Shown here: positions 41,448-50,221 of the stretch, piece by piece
How positions within the stretch are numbered: position 1 is the first letter of the stretch
Layout: each line of letters begins with the position of its first letter
Assembly (NCBI RefSeq): GCF_036013955.1
Contig: NZ_CP107903.1
Coordinates: 7,006,001-7,070,000 of the forward strand
From: Streptomyces sp. NBC_00459
GTDB taxonomy: Bacteria; Actinomycetota; Actinomycetes; Streptomycetales; Streptomycetaceae
Length of the DNA stretch: 64,000 nucleotides
Direction of reading: 5' to 3'
Notes under the pieces: generated by a model
What the model was told of the DNA's origin: nothing
The model's database searches: none
What the model saw: the letters and a program-made list of their open reading frames with translations, nothing else
Translations under genes and position numbers: made by a program

Positions 41448-41475
41448 GGCTGGTCGCGCGGTTCCCCGCGCCCCT
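41448..41475 (-). repeat. Dispersed intergenic 28-bp repeat, copy 3
   Basis: Reverse orientation copy, one mismatch (CGCGCGGTT for CGCGCAGTT on the plus strand), between the DUF4188 gene and the convergent ndgR. Confidence 0.88.
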
Positions 41476-41564
41476 GAAAGCAGGCGGCTGTCCCTCGGTG
41501 CGTTTGTCAGTGAAGGCTCGCCGCGGCGTTGAGGCTGGCCTTCTCCTGACGTTCGTACCCTCTG

Positions 41565-42281
41565 TCAGCCTGTGCGGCGCAGGGCCTCCGACAGGCGGGC
41601 CGCCGCGTCGATGACCGCCTGGGCGTGCATACGGCCGGGGTGGCGGGTCAGGCGTTCGATCGGGCCCGAGACGGAGACGGCGGCCACCACGCGGTTCGAC
41701 GGGCCCCGGACGGGGGCGGAGACCGAGGCGACGCCCGGTTCGCGCTCGCCGATGGACTGGGCCCAGCCCCGGCGGCGCACGCCCGACAGCGCTGTCGCGG
41801 TGAAGCGGGCGCCCTGGAGACCGCGGTGCAGACGCTCCGGCTCCTCCCACGCCATCAGGATCTGGGCCGACGAGCCCGCCTTCATCGTGAGCGTCGAGCC
41901 GACCGGGACCGTGTCCCTGAGGCCCGAGAGGCGCTCGGCCGCGGCGACGCAGATGCGCATGTCGCCCTGGCGGCGGTAGAGCTGCGCGCTCTCGCCCGTC
42001 AGATCGCGGACATGGGTGAGAACCGGGCCGGCCGTCGCCAGGAGGCGGTCCTCGCCCGCTGCCGCCGCCAGTTCCGCCAGGCGGGGGCCGAGAATGAAAC
42101 GGCCCTGCATGTCGCGCGCCACCATGCGGTGGTGTTCCAAGGCCACGGCGAGACGATGTGCCGTGGGTCGTGCCAGTCCGGTCGCCGCGACCAGACCCGC
42201 GAGGGTGGCCGGACCGGACTCCAGAGCGCTCAGGACAAGGGCTGCCTTGTCCAGAACGCCGACGCCGCTACTGTTGTCCAT
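41565..42281 (-). CDS. ndgR: IclR-family regulator NdgR
   Basis: 238 residues. Winged helix-turn-helix at 10-70 (VLDKAALVLSALESGPATLAGL, GLARPTAHRLAVALEHH) and an IclR effector domain with LTGESAQLYRRQGDMRICVA and ISVSGP-like VAAVSVSGPIERL. Length and leuC-divergent position match NdgR/AreB of Streptomyces, which regulates leucine synthesis and amino-acid-dependent growth and antibiotic production. A palindrome at 42296-42312 just upstream is a likely binding site, suggesting control of both ndgR and leuCD. Confidence 0.92.
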   Translation of the reverse strand: MDNSSGVGVLDKAALVLSALESGPATLAGLVAATGLARPTAHRLAVALEHHRMVARDMQGRFILGPRLAELAAAAGEDRLLATAGPVLTHVRDLTGESAQLYRRQGDMRICVAAAERLSGLRDTVPVGSTLTMKAGSSAQILMAWEEPERLHRGLQGARFTATALSGVRRRGWAQSIGEREPGVASVSAPVRGPSNRVVAAVSVSGPIERLTRHPGRMHAQAVIDAAARLSEALRRTG

Positions 42282-42295
42282 GAAACGATACTCGC

Positions 42296-42312
42296 GTCTC
42301 ACTCTGTGAAAC
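42296..42312. promoter_or_regulatory. Candidate NdgR operator
   Basis: GTCTCAC-TCT-GTGAAAC, 7-bp arms with one mismatch, 15 bases upstream of ndgR and 165 bases before leuC. TGAAACG at 42281-42287 repeats one half-site. Confidence 0.5.
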
Positions 42313-42440
42313 GCAAGTTCATTTTCCGGTGGAACGCGCCACTCTGGAAGACACAGCGGCCCGCCGACCAACGGGCCCGGCGGCGGATGCCCGGACAAGG
42401 GGTACGGGCGGTTCGCCTCCACAAGATCTCTATCTAGATG

Positions 42441-42464
42441 GGCCGGCGCCCACACAGGCCGGCC
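42441..42464 (+). promoter_or_regulatory. Hairpin directly before the leuC ribosome site
   Basis: GGCCGGC (42441-42447) with GCCGGCC (42458-42464), loop 10. GGAGGG, the leuC ribosome site, begins at 42465, so this structure could influence translation. Confidence 0.4.
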
Positions 42465-42476
42465 GGAGGGAAAGCG

Positions 42477-43907
42477 ATGGGTAGGACACTCGCGGAGAAG
42501 GTCTGGGACGACCACGTCGTCCGGCGCGCCGAGGGCGAGCCCGACCTCCTCTTCATCGACTTGCACCTGCTGCACGAGGTGACCAGCCCGCAGGCCTTCG
42601 ACGGTCTGCGCCAGAACGGCCGTAAGGTGCGGCGCCTCGACCTCACCATCGCGACCGAGGACCACAACACCCCGACCCTCGACATCGACAAGCCCATCGC
42701 CGACCCGGTCTCCCGGGTCCAGCTGGAGACGCTGCGCAAGAACTGCGCCGACTTCGGTGTGCGGCTGCACCCGCTGGGCGATGTCGAGCAGGGCGTCGTC
42801 CACGTGGTGGGACCGCAGCTGGGGCTGACCCAGCCGGGCACCACCGTCGTCTGCGGCGACTCCCACACCTCCACGCACGGCGCCTTCGGCGCGCTGGCGT
42901 TCGGCATCGGCACCTCGCAGGTCGAGCATGTGCTGGCCACCCAGACGCTGCCGCTGGCCCGACCCAAGACCATGGCCATCACGGTCGACGGCGAACTGCC
43001 CGACGGAGTCACCGCCAAGGACCTGATCCTCGCCATCATCGCGAAGATCGGTACGGGCGGCGGCCAGGGCTACATCCTGGAATACCGCGGTTCCGCCATC
43101 GAGAAGCTCTCGATGGAGGCCCGGATGACCATCTGCAACATGTCGATCGAGGCCGGCGCCCGCGCGGGCATGATCGCCCCCGACGAGACCACCTTCGAGT
43201 ACCTCAAGGGCCGCCCCCACGCGCCCGCCGACGCGGACTGGGACGCGGCGGTGGAGTACTGGAAGACGCTGCGCACCGACGACGACGCGGAATTCGACGC
43301 CGAGGTCGTCATCGACGGCGCCGCGCTCGCGCCGTTCGTCACCTGGGGCACCAACCCCGGCCAGGGCGCGCCGCTTTCGTCGTCCGTCCCCGACCCTGCT
43401 TCGTACGAAGACGCTTCGGAGCGCCTCGCCGCCGAAAAGGCCCTGGAATACATGGGGTTGGAGGCCGGGCAGTCGCTGCGCTCCATCAAGGTGGACACCG
43501 TCTTCGTAGGTTCGTGCACCAACGGCCGCATCGAGGACCTGCGCGCCGCCGCCGCCATCGTCGGGGGCCGCAAAGTCGCCGACGGGGTACGGATGCTGGT
43601 CGTCCCCGGCTCGGTGCGGGTCGGTCTGCAGGCCGTCTCCGAGGGCCTGGACGTGGTCTTCAAGGAGGCCGGCGCCGAATGGCGGCACGCGGGCTGCTCG
43701 ATGTGTCTGGGCATGAACCCCGACCAGCTGGCCCCCGGTGAGCGCTCCGCGTCCACCTCCAACCGCAACTTCGAGGGCAGGCAGGGCAAGGGCGGCCGCA
43801 CGCACCTGGTGTCGCCGCAGGTCGCCGCCGCGACGGCCGTACTGGGCCATCTGGCCTCCCCGGCCGACCTGTCCGACGCCGATGCCCGTACGCCCGCTGG
43901 AGTCTGA
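42477..43907 (+). CDS. leuC: 3-isopropylmalate dehydratase large subunit
   Basis: 476-residue aconitase-family subunit that, with LeuD, isomerises 2- to 3-isopropylmalate. The 4Fe-4S ligands are Cys about 347 (VGSCTNG), 407 and 410 (CSMCLG). Also present are LTIATEDHNTPT and CGDSHTSTHGAFGALAFGIGT. ATG 42477 is preferred over the in-frame ATG 42438 because GGAGGG at 42465-42470 serves it. leuD follows after 6 bases. Expression is probably set by NdgR from the divergent region. Confidence 0.95.
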   Translation: MGRTLAEKVWDDHVVRRAEGEPDLLFIDLHLLHEVTSPQAFDGLRQNGRKVRRLDLTIATEDHNTPTLDIDKPIADPVSRVQLETLRKNCADFGVRLHPLGDVEQGVVHVVGPQLGLTQPGTTVVCGDSHTSTHGAFGALAFGIGTSQVEHVLATQTLPLARPKTMAITVDGELPDGVTAKDLILAIIAKIGTGGGQGYILEYRGSAIEKLSMEARMTICNMSIEAGARAGMIAPDETTFEYLKGRPHAPADADWDAAVEYWKTLRTDDDAEFDAEVVIDGAALAPFVTWGTNPGQGAPLSSSVPDPASYEDASERLAAEKALEYMGLEAGQSLRSIKVDTVFVGSCTNGRIEDLRAAAAIVGGRKVADGVRMLVVPGSVRVGLQAVSEGLDVVFKEAGAEWRHAGCSMCLGMNPDQLAPGERSASTSNRNFEGRQGKGGRTHLVSPQVAAATAVLGHLASPADLSDADARTPAGV

Positions 43908-43913
43908 TCAGCC

Positions 43914-44507
43914 ATGGAAGCATTCACCACGCACACCGGCCGGGCCGTCCCGCTGCGCCGCAGCAACGTCGACACCGACCAGATCATCCCTGCTCACTGG
44001 CTCAAGAAGGTCACGCGGGACGGGTTCGAGGACGGATTGTTCGAGGCCTGGCGCAAGGACGAGAACTTCGTCCTCAACCGGCCCGAGCGCAAGGGCGCGA
44101 CGGTCCTGGTCGCCGGCCCCGACTTCGGTACGGGCTCCTCGCGCGAGCACGCCGTCTGGGCGCTGCAGAACTACGGCTTCAAGACCGTCATCTCGTCGCG
44201 CTTCGCCGACATCTTCCGCGGCAACTCGCTCAAGAACGGCCTGCTCACGGTGGTTCTGGAGCAGAAGATCGTGGACGCGCTGCAGGTGCTGACGGAGAGC
44301 GACCCCGAGGCCGAGATCACGGTCGACCTGGAGGCCCGCGAGGTGCGCGCCGAGGGCATCACCGCGGCCTTCGAGCTCGACGAGAACGCCCGTTGGCGGC
44401 TGCTGAACGGGCTGGACGACATCTCCATCACCCTGCAGAACGAGGGCGAGATCTCGGCGTACGAGGCGAAGAGGCCCTCGCACAAGCCGTGGACGCTCAA
44501 GGTCTGA
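43914..44507 (+). CDS. leuD: 3-isopropylmalate dehydratase small subunit
   Basis: 197-residue swivel subunit paired with LeuC. Conserved segments: LRRSNVDTDQIIPAHWLKKV, VAGPDFGTGSSREHAVWAL (substrate-binding SSRE loop), and FADIFRGNSLKNGLLTVVL. It is co-transcribed with leuC and followed by a strong terminator. Confidence 0.95.
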   Translation: MEAFTTHTGRAVPLRRSNVDTDQIIPAHWLKKVTRDGFEDGLFEAWRKDENFVLNRPERKGATVLVAGPDFGTGSSREHAVWALQNYGFKTVISSRFADIFRGNSLKNGLLTVVLEQKIVDALQVLTESDPEAEITVDLEAREVRAEGITAAFELDENARWRLLNGLDDISITLQNEGEISAYEAKRPSHKPWTLKV

Positions 44508-44556
44508 GCCGGAAGGCCCTTCGCAAGTAGGGTTTCGGCCACTGCAACACCCCGTC

Positions 44557-44589
44557 TGTACCCCCGATCGCCACGATTGGGGGTACAGC
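44557..44589 (+). terminator. Terminator of leuCD
   Basis: A 15-bp stem, CTGTACCCCCGATCG (44557-44571) with CGATTGGGGGTACAG (44575-44589), one G-T pair, loop CCA. Confidence 0.85.
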
Positions 44590-44773
44590 TGTTTCTGCCT
44601 CCGGGCCCTCTTGCGCACCACGCCAGGACCTCCCAACTTCCCATGTTAGAAAGGGTGTTGATGGGGTACGCGGGTCTTGACACATCGACGTCGAGGTGGA
44701 CACGGAAGGCCGTTTGAGGCGGCAGTTGCCCCCTGAGCAGGCGACAACTCGCCCCAGATGGCACAATCTGTGC

Positions 44774-45004
44774 ATGGAACGCGACGGCCAACTCGAGCTC
44801 TACACGGCGGTCGCGGCCCAACTGAAGGAAGCGCACACAAGAGTGCGCGCACTGCAAGTCCCGGAGGGCGTACGGATGGCGCTGACCCGGAAGCTGCTGG
44901 TCATTACGGCCGCGGCCAAGCACGATCTCGCCGACGCGACAAGGCGGCTGGAACGCTTCACGGCGGACCTCGACGAGGGTCGAATCCCCGACGAGGACCG
45001 CTGA
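44774..45004 (+). CDS. Small helical protein, unknown function
   Basis: 76 residues, wholly alpha-helical and charged: ELYTAVAAQLKEAHTRVRALQVPEGVR, then ALTRKLLVITAAAKHDLADATRRLERF, ending DEDR. No ribosome site is evident, but CACAAT at 44762-44767 could be a -10 box placing the transcript start at the ATG (leaderless). The position, just before the HU gene, is conserved in my recollection of Streptomyces genomes. A DNA-associated or scaffolding role is possible but unproven. Confidence 0.75.
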   Translation: MERDGQLELYTAVAAQLKEAHTRVRALQVPEGVRMALTRKLLVITAAAKHDLADATRRLERFTADLDEGRIPDEDR

Positions 45005-45062
45005 GGAACTCCGTGACAGCCCGAGTTCGTTGCGGCACAAGGGTGATTAGCCCGTTTCGTGT

Positions 45063-45091
45063 TTGATTTGCGGTATATATCTGCCTAACGT
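45063..45091 (+). promoter_or_regulatory. Promoter of the HU gene
   Basis: TTGATT (45063-45068), 17-bp spacer, TAACGT (45086-45091), a good vegetative pattern (TTGAxx, TAnnnT). It lies 51 bases before the GTG start. The spacer is AT-rich (TATATAT). Confidence 0.65.
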
Positions 45092-45142
45092 GCGAAAAAG
45101 CTTGAACACTTTCGTTCTGGCAATGTCTCCGAAGGGGAAGAC

Positions 45143-45799
45143 GTGAACAAGGCGCAGCTCGTAGAAGCCATTGCGGACAAGGTCGGTGGCCGTCAGCAGG
45201 CCGCCGAGGCGGTCGACGCGGTCCTGGACGCCATCGTCCGCGCGACGGTCAGCGGGGACCGGGTCTCGGTCACCGGCTTCGGATCCTTCGAGAAGGTCGA
45301 CCGCCCGGCCCGTTACGCCCGCAACCCGCAGACGGGTGAGCGGGTTCGGGTCAAGAAGACCTCCGTCCCCCGCTTCCGTGCGGGCCAGGGCTTCAAGGAC
45401 CTGGTGAGCGGCTCGAAGAAGCTCCCGCGTGGCGGCGAGGTCGCGGTCAAGAAGGCGCCCAAGGGCAGCCTGACCGGCGGCAGTGCTGCCGCAACGGTCA
45501 AGAAGGCCGCGGCGAAGAAGGCCACCACCGCCAAGAAGGCGACGGCCGCGAAGAAGACCGTGGCCAAGAAGGCGACGCCGGCGAAGAAGACGACGGCGAC
45601 GGCGAAGAAGACCACGGCCAAGAAGACCACGGCCACGGCGAAGAAGACCACGGCCAAGAAGACCACGGCCACGGCGAAGAAGACCGCCGCGAAGAAGGCC
45701 CCGGCGGCCAAGAAGGCGACGGCGGCGACCAAGGCCCCGGCCCGCAAGTCGGCGGCTCGCACCACCACCGCCAAGAAGGCCACCGCCCGCACCAAGTAG
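45143..45799 (+). CDS. hupS: HU-like nucleoid protein with lysine-rich C-terminal tail
   Basis: 218 residues. The first 90 form a HU/IHF domain: MNKAQLVEAIADKVGG, VTGFGSFEKVDRPARYARNPQTG and KKTSVPRFRAGQGFKDLV, including the DNA-intercalating Pro in ARNPQTG. From about 100 the tail is an array of KKA/KKT units (for example TAKKTTAKKTTATAKKTT) like eukaryotic H1 and mycobacterial HupB tails. This fits HupS of Streptomyces, which is enriched in sporulation and compacts the chromosome. GTG 45143 is preceded by GAAGGGGAAG. Confidence 0.93.
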   Translation: MNKAQLVEAIADKVGGRQQAAEAVDAVLDAIVRATVSGDRVSVTGFGSFEKVDRPARYARNPQTGERVRVKKTSVPRFRAGQGFKDLVSGSKKLPRGGEVAVKKAPKGSLTGGSAAATVKKAAAKKATTAKKATAAKKTVAKKATPAKKTTATAKKTTAKKTTATAKKTTAKKTTATAKKTAAKKAPAAKKATAATKAPARKSAARTTTAKKATARTK

Positions 45800-45911
45800 G
45801 GGCGCAAGGGCACTCACGCGCCGGGCCGGACTTCCCGAGGGAGTCCGGCCCGCGGCGTGTCCGGACCTCCTGGAGGCGCTCGGAAGGGGCGGCGCCCGGA
45901 AGGTCGGTGTC

Positions 45912-46136
45912 TCAGAAGGTCTGCAGCGTGATGAGCGTGATCCGGGGGGTGCCCCCGGGCCCGCCCTGGGAGCCGTCCGCTCCCTCGACCTCGATGCGCA
46001 CCCGCTGCCCGGGCCGCAACAGCCTCAGCCCGCCCGCGTCGAACGCCGGCGCGTCGAAGGTGACGGGGGTGCCGTCGTCGAGCAGCACACTGCCGCTGCG
46101 TGTTCCGGCGTCGTAGGTGTACGCGGTCGCCTGCAT
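45912..46136 (-). CDS. Small OB-fold-like protein, unknown function
   Basis: 74 residues. It is beta-rich with a pattern (RSGSVLLDDGTPVTFDAPAF, then LLRPGQRVRIEVEG) resembling cold-shock or S1-type OB folds, though the RNP motifs of cold-shock proteins are absent. It is nine bases downstream of cofC on the same strand, so it is probably co-transcribed. Function is unknown. Confidence 0.75.
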   Translation of the reverse strand: MQATAYTYDAGTRSGSVLLDDGTPVTFDAPAFDAGGLRLLRPGQRVRIEVEGADGSQGGPGGTPRITLITLQTF

Positions 46137-46145
46137 GGAGGCAGC

Positions 46146-46784
46146 CTACTGGCCCGCGATCAGCAGTCCCTCGACGGCGGTCGCCGTCCGTGTCCCCACG
46201 CCCAGGGCGAGCGCCGCCCGCAGATCGTCGCCGGTGTCCACGTCCTGGCGTACGGAATTCACCGAGGTGAGTCCGAGTTCCACGGCGCCGGAGTCCTGGT
46301 GGCGGATACGGGAATGCGGACCGAAATGCGGAAGCAATTCCTGACCGGGCCGGGCGGTCAGCAGAGTGGTGCCGACGGTGGCCGCGTCCGCGAGGAAGGC
46401 GCGCGGGAATTCGGCGGCGGCAGTCAGGACGCGGGCAAGCTCCGGGGGGCGCAGGGCCGGCAGATCGGCGTTCAGGGCGGCTACAGGGCTGTCGGGCCGT
46501 CGAGTCCGTACGACCGCCGCTCCGTGCGCCAGAGCGGCGTTCAGGCCGCCCAGGGGCTCGTCGGAGACGATCGCGGCTCCCAGGGCCGCCAGCTCACGGG
46601 CGGCCAGGGCGTCGTTCGTGACGACCGCCACATCGTGGACCGCCGTGCAGGCGAGCACCGCTGCCACCGTGTCCTGGGCGAAGGCCAGGGCGAGACCGGG
46701 GCGGAGTCCGTCGTGGGCGGTGTCCGCGAGCCTGCTCTTGGCCCGAGCCAGGGGTTTGAGGGGTATGACCACTGTCCACTGCAC
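46146..46784 (-). CDS. cofC: 2-phospho-L-lactate (or PEP) guanylyltransferase
   Basis: 212 residues from GTG 46784 (the longer frame has no good start). MQWTVVIPLKPLARAKSRL is the N-terminal nucleotide-binding motif of CofC/FbiD; AVVTNDALAARELAALGA, ALNADLPALRPPEL and the terminal SVRQDVDTGDDLRAAL are also conserved. It joins GTP with 2-phospholactate or PEP to begin the side chain of coenzyme F420, used in Streptomyces secondary metabolism. The other fbi genes are not here. Confidence 0.88.
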   Translation of the reverse strand: MQWTVVIPLKPLARAKSRLADTAHDGLRPGLALAFAQDTVAAVLACTAVHDVAVVTNDALAARELAALGAAIVSDEPLGGLNAALAHGAAVVRTRRPDSPVAALNADLPALRPPELARVLTAAAEFPRAFLADAATVGTTLLTARPGQELLPHFGPHSRIRHQDSGAVELGLTSVNSVRQDVDTGDDLRAALALGVGTRTATAVEGLLIAGQ

Positions 46785-46999
46785 GAGCGTTCCGTCCCTC
46801 CCTCGTCCACCCCGGCTGCTCAACCGGTGCTCTCCTGGCCGCAACCATTGTCACCTGGCTGTCATCAAAGCCCATCCGGCGGTGTCGGTACCGGGGCGTA
46901 CGGTGTTCTCGACAGACCGGAAGCCCGGGGCGACACTTGTGCGGCCCCCGGGTCCACCGGCAGAGGTCCTGGTCCAGGCCTTAGAGGAAGGTGTCCCGC

Positions 47000-47914
47000 G
47001 TGCCCCGCCGCAGAATCGGCTTCTGGTACCGCCTCGCGGCGGTCATCTGCAAACCGCCGTTGGTGGTTCTGATCAACCGGGACTGGCGCGGAATGGAGAA
47101 CATTCCGGCGGCGGGCGGATTTATCACCGCGGTGAACCACAATTCGCATGCGGACCCCTTCGCCTACGCGCACTACCAGTACAACAGCGGCCGTGTTCCG
47201 CGTTTTCTGGCGAAGAGCGGGCTTTTCAGGAAGGGATTCGTCGGCACCATGATGCGTGGCACCGGACAGATCCCCGTCTACCGCGAGACCACCGACGCGC
47301 TGAGCGCCTTCCGTGCCGCGATCGCCGCCGTGGAGCGCGGCGAATGCGTCGTCTTCTATCCCGAGGGCACCATCACCCGCGATCCGGACCAGTGGCCCAT
47401 GACCGGCAAGACCGGCGCGGCCCGGGTCGCCCTGCAGACCAGGTGCCCGGTGATCCCGGTGGCCCAGTGGGGCGCGAACGAACTGCTGCCGCCGTACGCC
47501 AGGAAGCTCAACCTCCTTCCGCGCAAGACCCACCATGTCCTCGCGGGCCCGCCCGTGGACCTGACGCGGTTCTACGACAAGGAGATGAGCCCCGACCTCC
47601 TGAAGGAGACGACGGAGGTCATCATGGCCGCGGTCACCCGCCTGCTGGAGGAGATCCGCGGCGAGAAGGCGCCCGAGATCCCCTACGACCCGCGCCAGGA
47701 GCGGATCGAGCAGCGCCGCCGCACGGCCGCGGAAGAGGCGCAGGACGCGCTGGACGCGCAGGAGAGAGCCGTCGCCCGGGCGGCCGGAGAAGGACCGCGG
47801 GCGCAGTCGGCGGCCGTGCACGAAACCGCGGTGCACGAAGCCGCGGTGCAAGAAGCCGCAGTGCCAGAAGCAGCAGAAACACGGGAAGTTCAGGAAGAGG
47901 GGCAGGGCAAGTGA
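47000..47914 (+). CDS. plsC: 1-acyl-sn-glycerol-3-phosphate acyltransferase
   Basis: 304 residues. Acyltransferase motif I NHNSHADPF, motif II-like GTGQIPVYRE, and motif III FYPEGTITRD, followed by VIPVAQWG. It should make phosphatidic acid from lysophosphatidic acid at the membrane; a hydrophobic N-terminus (RLAAVICKPPLVVLI) anchors it. The last 60 residues are an Ala/Glu/His-rich tail with repeats like AVHEAAVQEAAV. GTG 47000 is chosen because AGGAAG (46985-46990) is ten bases upstream and would touch the GTG at 46991. Its TGA overlaps the gpsA start. Confidence 0.9.
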   Translation: MPRRRIGFWYRLAAVICKPPLVVLINRDWRGMENIPAAGGFITAVNHNSHADPFAYAHYQYNSGRVPRFLAKSGLFRKGFVGTMMRGTGQIPVYRETTDALSAFRAAIAAVERGECVVFYPEGTITRDPDQWPMTGKTGAARVALQTRCPVIPVAQWGANELLPPYARKLNLLPRKTHHVLAGPPVDLTRFYDKEMSPDLLKETTEVIMAAVTRLLEEIRGEKAPEIPYDPRQERIEQRRRTAAEEAQDALDAQERAVARAAGEGPRAQSAAVHETAVHEAAVQEAAVPEAAETREVQEEGQGK

Positions 47915-48921
47915 GCGAGCCGGTCAAGGCGGCGGTGTTCAGCGCTGGATCATGGGGGACCGCCTTCGGCATGGTGCTCGCCGACGCCGGCTGCGAGGTG
48001 ACCCTGTGGGCGCGGCGCCCCGAACTCGCCGAGGCGATCAACTCCACGCGGACGAACCCGGACTACTTCCCGGGTGTCGAACTCCCGGAGAACCTCCGTG
48101 CCACCACGGACCCGGCGGAGGCAGCGCGCGACGCCGACTTCACGATACTCAGCATCCCCTCGCAGACCCTGCGCGGGAATCTGGCCGAGTGGACACCCCT
48201 GCTCGCCCCCGACACGGTCCTCGTCTCCCTCATGAAGGGTGTCGAACTCGGTTCCGCGATGCGGATGAGCGAGGTCATCGAGGACGTCGCCAAGGTGGGC
48301 CAGGACCGCATCGCGGTCGTCACGGGCCCCAACCTCGCCCGGGAGATCGCCGCCCGGATGCCGGCCGCCGCCGTGGTCGCCTGCACGGACGACGCCGTGG
48401 CCCAGCGACTCCAGAGCATCTGCCACACCCCGTACTTCCGCCCGTACACCAACACCGACGTGGTCGGCTGTGAACTGGGCGGCGCCGTCAAGAACGTGAT
48501 CGGTCTGGCCGTCGGTATCGCGGACGGCATGGGCCTCGGCGACAACGCGAAGGGTTCGCTCATCACGCGAGGCCTCGCCGAGACCACCCGCCTCGGCCTC
48601 GCGATGGGCGCCGACCCGCTCACCTTCGCCGGACTGGCGGGCCTGGGCGACCTGGTGGCGACCTGCTCCTCGCCCCTCTCGCGCAACCACACCTTCGGCA
48701 CCAACCTCGGCAGGGGCATGACCCTCCAGGAGACCATCGCGGTCACCAAGCAGACCGCCGAGGGCGTCAAGTCCTGTGAGAGCGTGCTGGATCTGGCCCG
48801 CAGGCACGGTGTCGACATGCCGATCACGGAGACGGTCGTCGGCATCGTGCACGAGGGGAAGCCTCCCGTCGTGGCTCTCAAGGAACTGATGTCGCGCAGC
48901 GCCAAGCCCGAACGACGCTGA
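47911..48921 (+). CDS. gpsA: Glycerol-3-phosphate dehydrogenase [NAD(P)+]
   Basis: 336 residues. It reduces dihydroxyacetone phosphate to sn-glycerol 3-phosphate, the backbone feeding PlsC-type acylation. N-terminal Rossmann loop FSAGSWGTAF (the first Gly of the usual GxGxxG is Ser here), catalytic Lys in GGAVKNVIGLAVGIADG, and the terminal LMSR segment. GTG 47911 overlaps the plsC stop by 4 bases (GTGA), so translation is coupled. ddl follows 59 bases later. Confidence 0.93.
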   Translation: MSEPVKAAVFSAGSWGTAFGMVLADAGCEVTLWARRPELAEAINSTRTNPDYFPGVELPENLRATTDPAEAARDADFTILSIPSQTLRGNLAEWTPLLAPDTVLVSLMKGVELGSAMRMSEVIEDVAKVGQDRIAVVTGPNLAREIAARMPAAAVVACTDDAVAQRLQSICHTPYFRPYTNTDVVGCELGGAVKNVIGLAVGIADGMGLGDNAKGSLITRGLAETTRLGLAMGADPLTFAGLAGLGDLVATCSSPLSRNHTFGTNLGRGMTLQETIAVTKQTAEGVKSCESVLDLARRHGVDMPITETVVGIVHEGKPPVVALKELMSRSAKPERR

Positions 48922-48980
48922 GCAACAGGGGTCTGCGGGCGCTGACTCAGCGCACCGCCACCGGGTACCCTCAACCCGAT

Positions 48981-50138
48981 ATGAGCACCGAGAACCTCCC
49001 CCAGAGCCCCGGGCAGCCGTCCCGTAAGCCGCGTGTGGCCGTCGTCTTCGGCGGTCGCAGTTCCGAACACGGGATCTCCGTGGTCACCGCCGGCGCCGTG
49101 CTGCGTGCCATCGACCGGACGAAGTACGACGTCCTGCCGATCGGCATCACCCAGGACGGCCGCTGGGCGCTCACCGCGGACGAACCGGAGCGCATGGCGA
49201 TCGTCGACCGCAAGGCGCCGAACGTCGACCAGCTCGCCGAGTCGAGGGAGGGCGGAGTGGTCCTCCCCGTCGACCCGTCGAACCGCGAAGTCGTCTACAG
49301 CGAACCGGGATCGGTGCCCAAGGCCCTCGGCGAGGTGGACGTCGTCTTCCCCGTGCTGCACGGCCCGTACGGCGAGGACGGCACCCTCCAGGGGCTGCTG
49401 GAGCTCTCCGGTGTCCCGTACGTCGGCGCGGGCGTGCTCGCCTCTGCCGTCGGCCAGGACAAGGAGTACATGAAGCGGGTGTTCACGTCGTTCGGCCTCA
49501 AGGTCGGCCCGTACGTGGTGATCCGGCCGCGTGAGTGGGAGCGCGACGAGTCGGCCGCCCGCAAGAAGATCATCGACTTCGCCGGCGAGCACGGCTGGCC
49601 GCTGTTCGTGAAGCCCGCGCGCGCGGGATCGTCGTTCGGCATCACCAAGGTCGACGAGCTGAGCGGCCTCGACGAGGCGATCGCCGAGGCCCAGCGCCAC
49701 GACCCGAAGATCATCGTGGAGGCCGCGCTGCGCGGGCGCGAGATCGAGTGCGGGGTGCTGGAGTTCGAGGACGGCCCGCGTGCCTCCGTACCCGCCGAGA
49801 TCCCGCCCGTTCAGGCGCACGCCTTCTACGACTTCGAGGCCAAGTACATCGACTCGGCCGACGGCATCGTCCCGGCCCCCCTCACCGAGGACCAGACGGC
49901 GGAGGTCCGCCGCCTCGCGGTCGAGGCCTTCGACGCGGCGTCCTGCGAGGGTCTCGTCCGCGCGGACTTCTTCCTCACGGAGGACGGCGAGTTCGTCATC
50001 AACGAGATCAACACGATGCCCGGCTTCACCCCGATCTCCATGTACCCGAGGATGTGGCAGGAGACGGGAGTGGACTATCCCGAGCTGGTGGATCGCCTGG
50101 TGCAGGCGGCGCTGCGCCGCTCAACAGGCCTGAGGTGA
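48981..50138 (+). CDS. ddl: D-alanine-D-alanine ligase
   Basis: 385-residue ATP-grasp enzyme making D-Ala-D-Ala for peptidoglycan. VAVVFGGRSSEHGISVVTAG, PVLHGPYGEDGTLQGLLEL, VKPARAGSSFGITKV and FVINEINTMPGFT (metal-binding Glu and Asn) are present. The Ser-containing, non-VanA active site and lack of vancomycin-resistance genes point to the normal ligase. It is the third gene of the plsC-gpsA-ddl row, all feeding the envelope. Confidence 0.94.
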   Translation: MSTENLPQSPGQPSRKPRVAVVFGGRSSEHGISVVTAGAVLRAIDRTKYDVLPIGITQDGRWALTADEPERMAIVDRKAPNVDQLAESREGGVVLPVDPSNREVVYSEPGSVPKALGEVDVVFPVLHGPYGEDGTLQGLLELSGVPYVGAGVLASAVGQDKEYMKRVFTSFGLKVGPYVVIRPREWERDESAARKKIIDFAGEHGWPLFVKPARAGSSFGITKVDELSGLDEAIAEAQRHDPKIIVEAALRGREIECGVLEFEDGPRASVPAEIPPVQAHAFYDFEAKYIDSADGIVPAPLTEDQTAEVRRLAVEAFDAASCEGLVRADFFLTEDGEFVINEINTMPGFTPISMYPRMWQETGVDYPELVDRLVQAALRRSTGLR

Positions 50139-50149
50139 AGCGCCCCTGA

Positions 50150-50177
50150 AGGGGCGCGGGGAACTGCGCGACCAGCC
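50150..50177 (+). repeat. Dispersed intergenic 28-bp repeat, copy 4
   Basis: Exact consensus copy 11 bases after the ddl stop; CGCCCCTGAAGGGGCG overlapping its start forms a small hairpin that may act as the ddl terminator. Confidence 0.9.
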
Positions 50178-50221
50178 ACGACGGACGCGCACCCAACAAC
50201 GCAACAGGCCACATACAGCGC

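Noticed and set aside
45540..45720. CRISPR-like direct repeats
   Set aside because: The repeats are in-frame codons of the HU tail without spacers.
45483..47072. A 529-codon frame over the HU tail
   Set aside because: Out-of-frame reading of the KKA repeats giving poly-Arg/Pro; an artefact of the repetitive tail.
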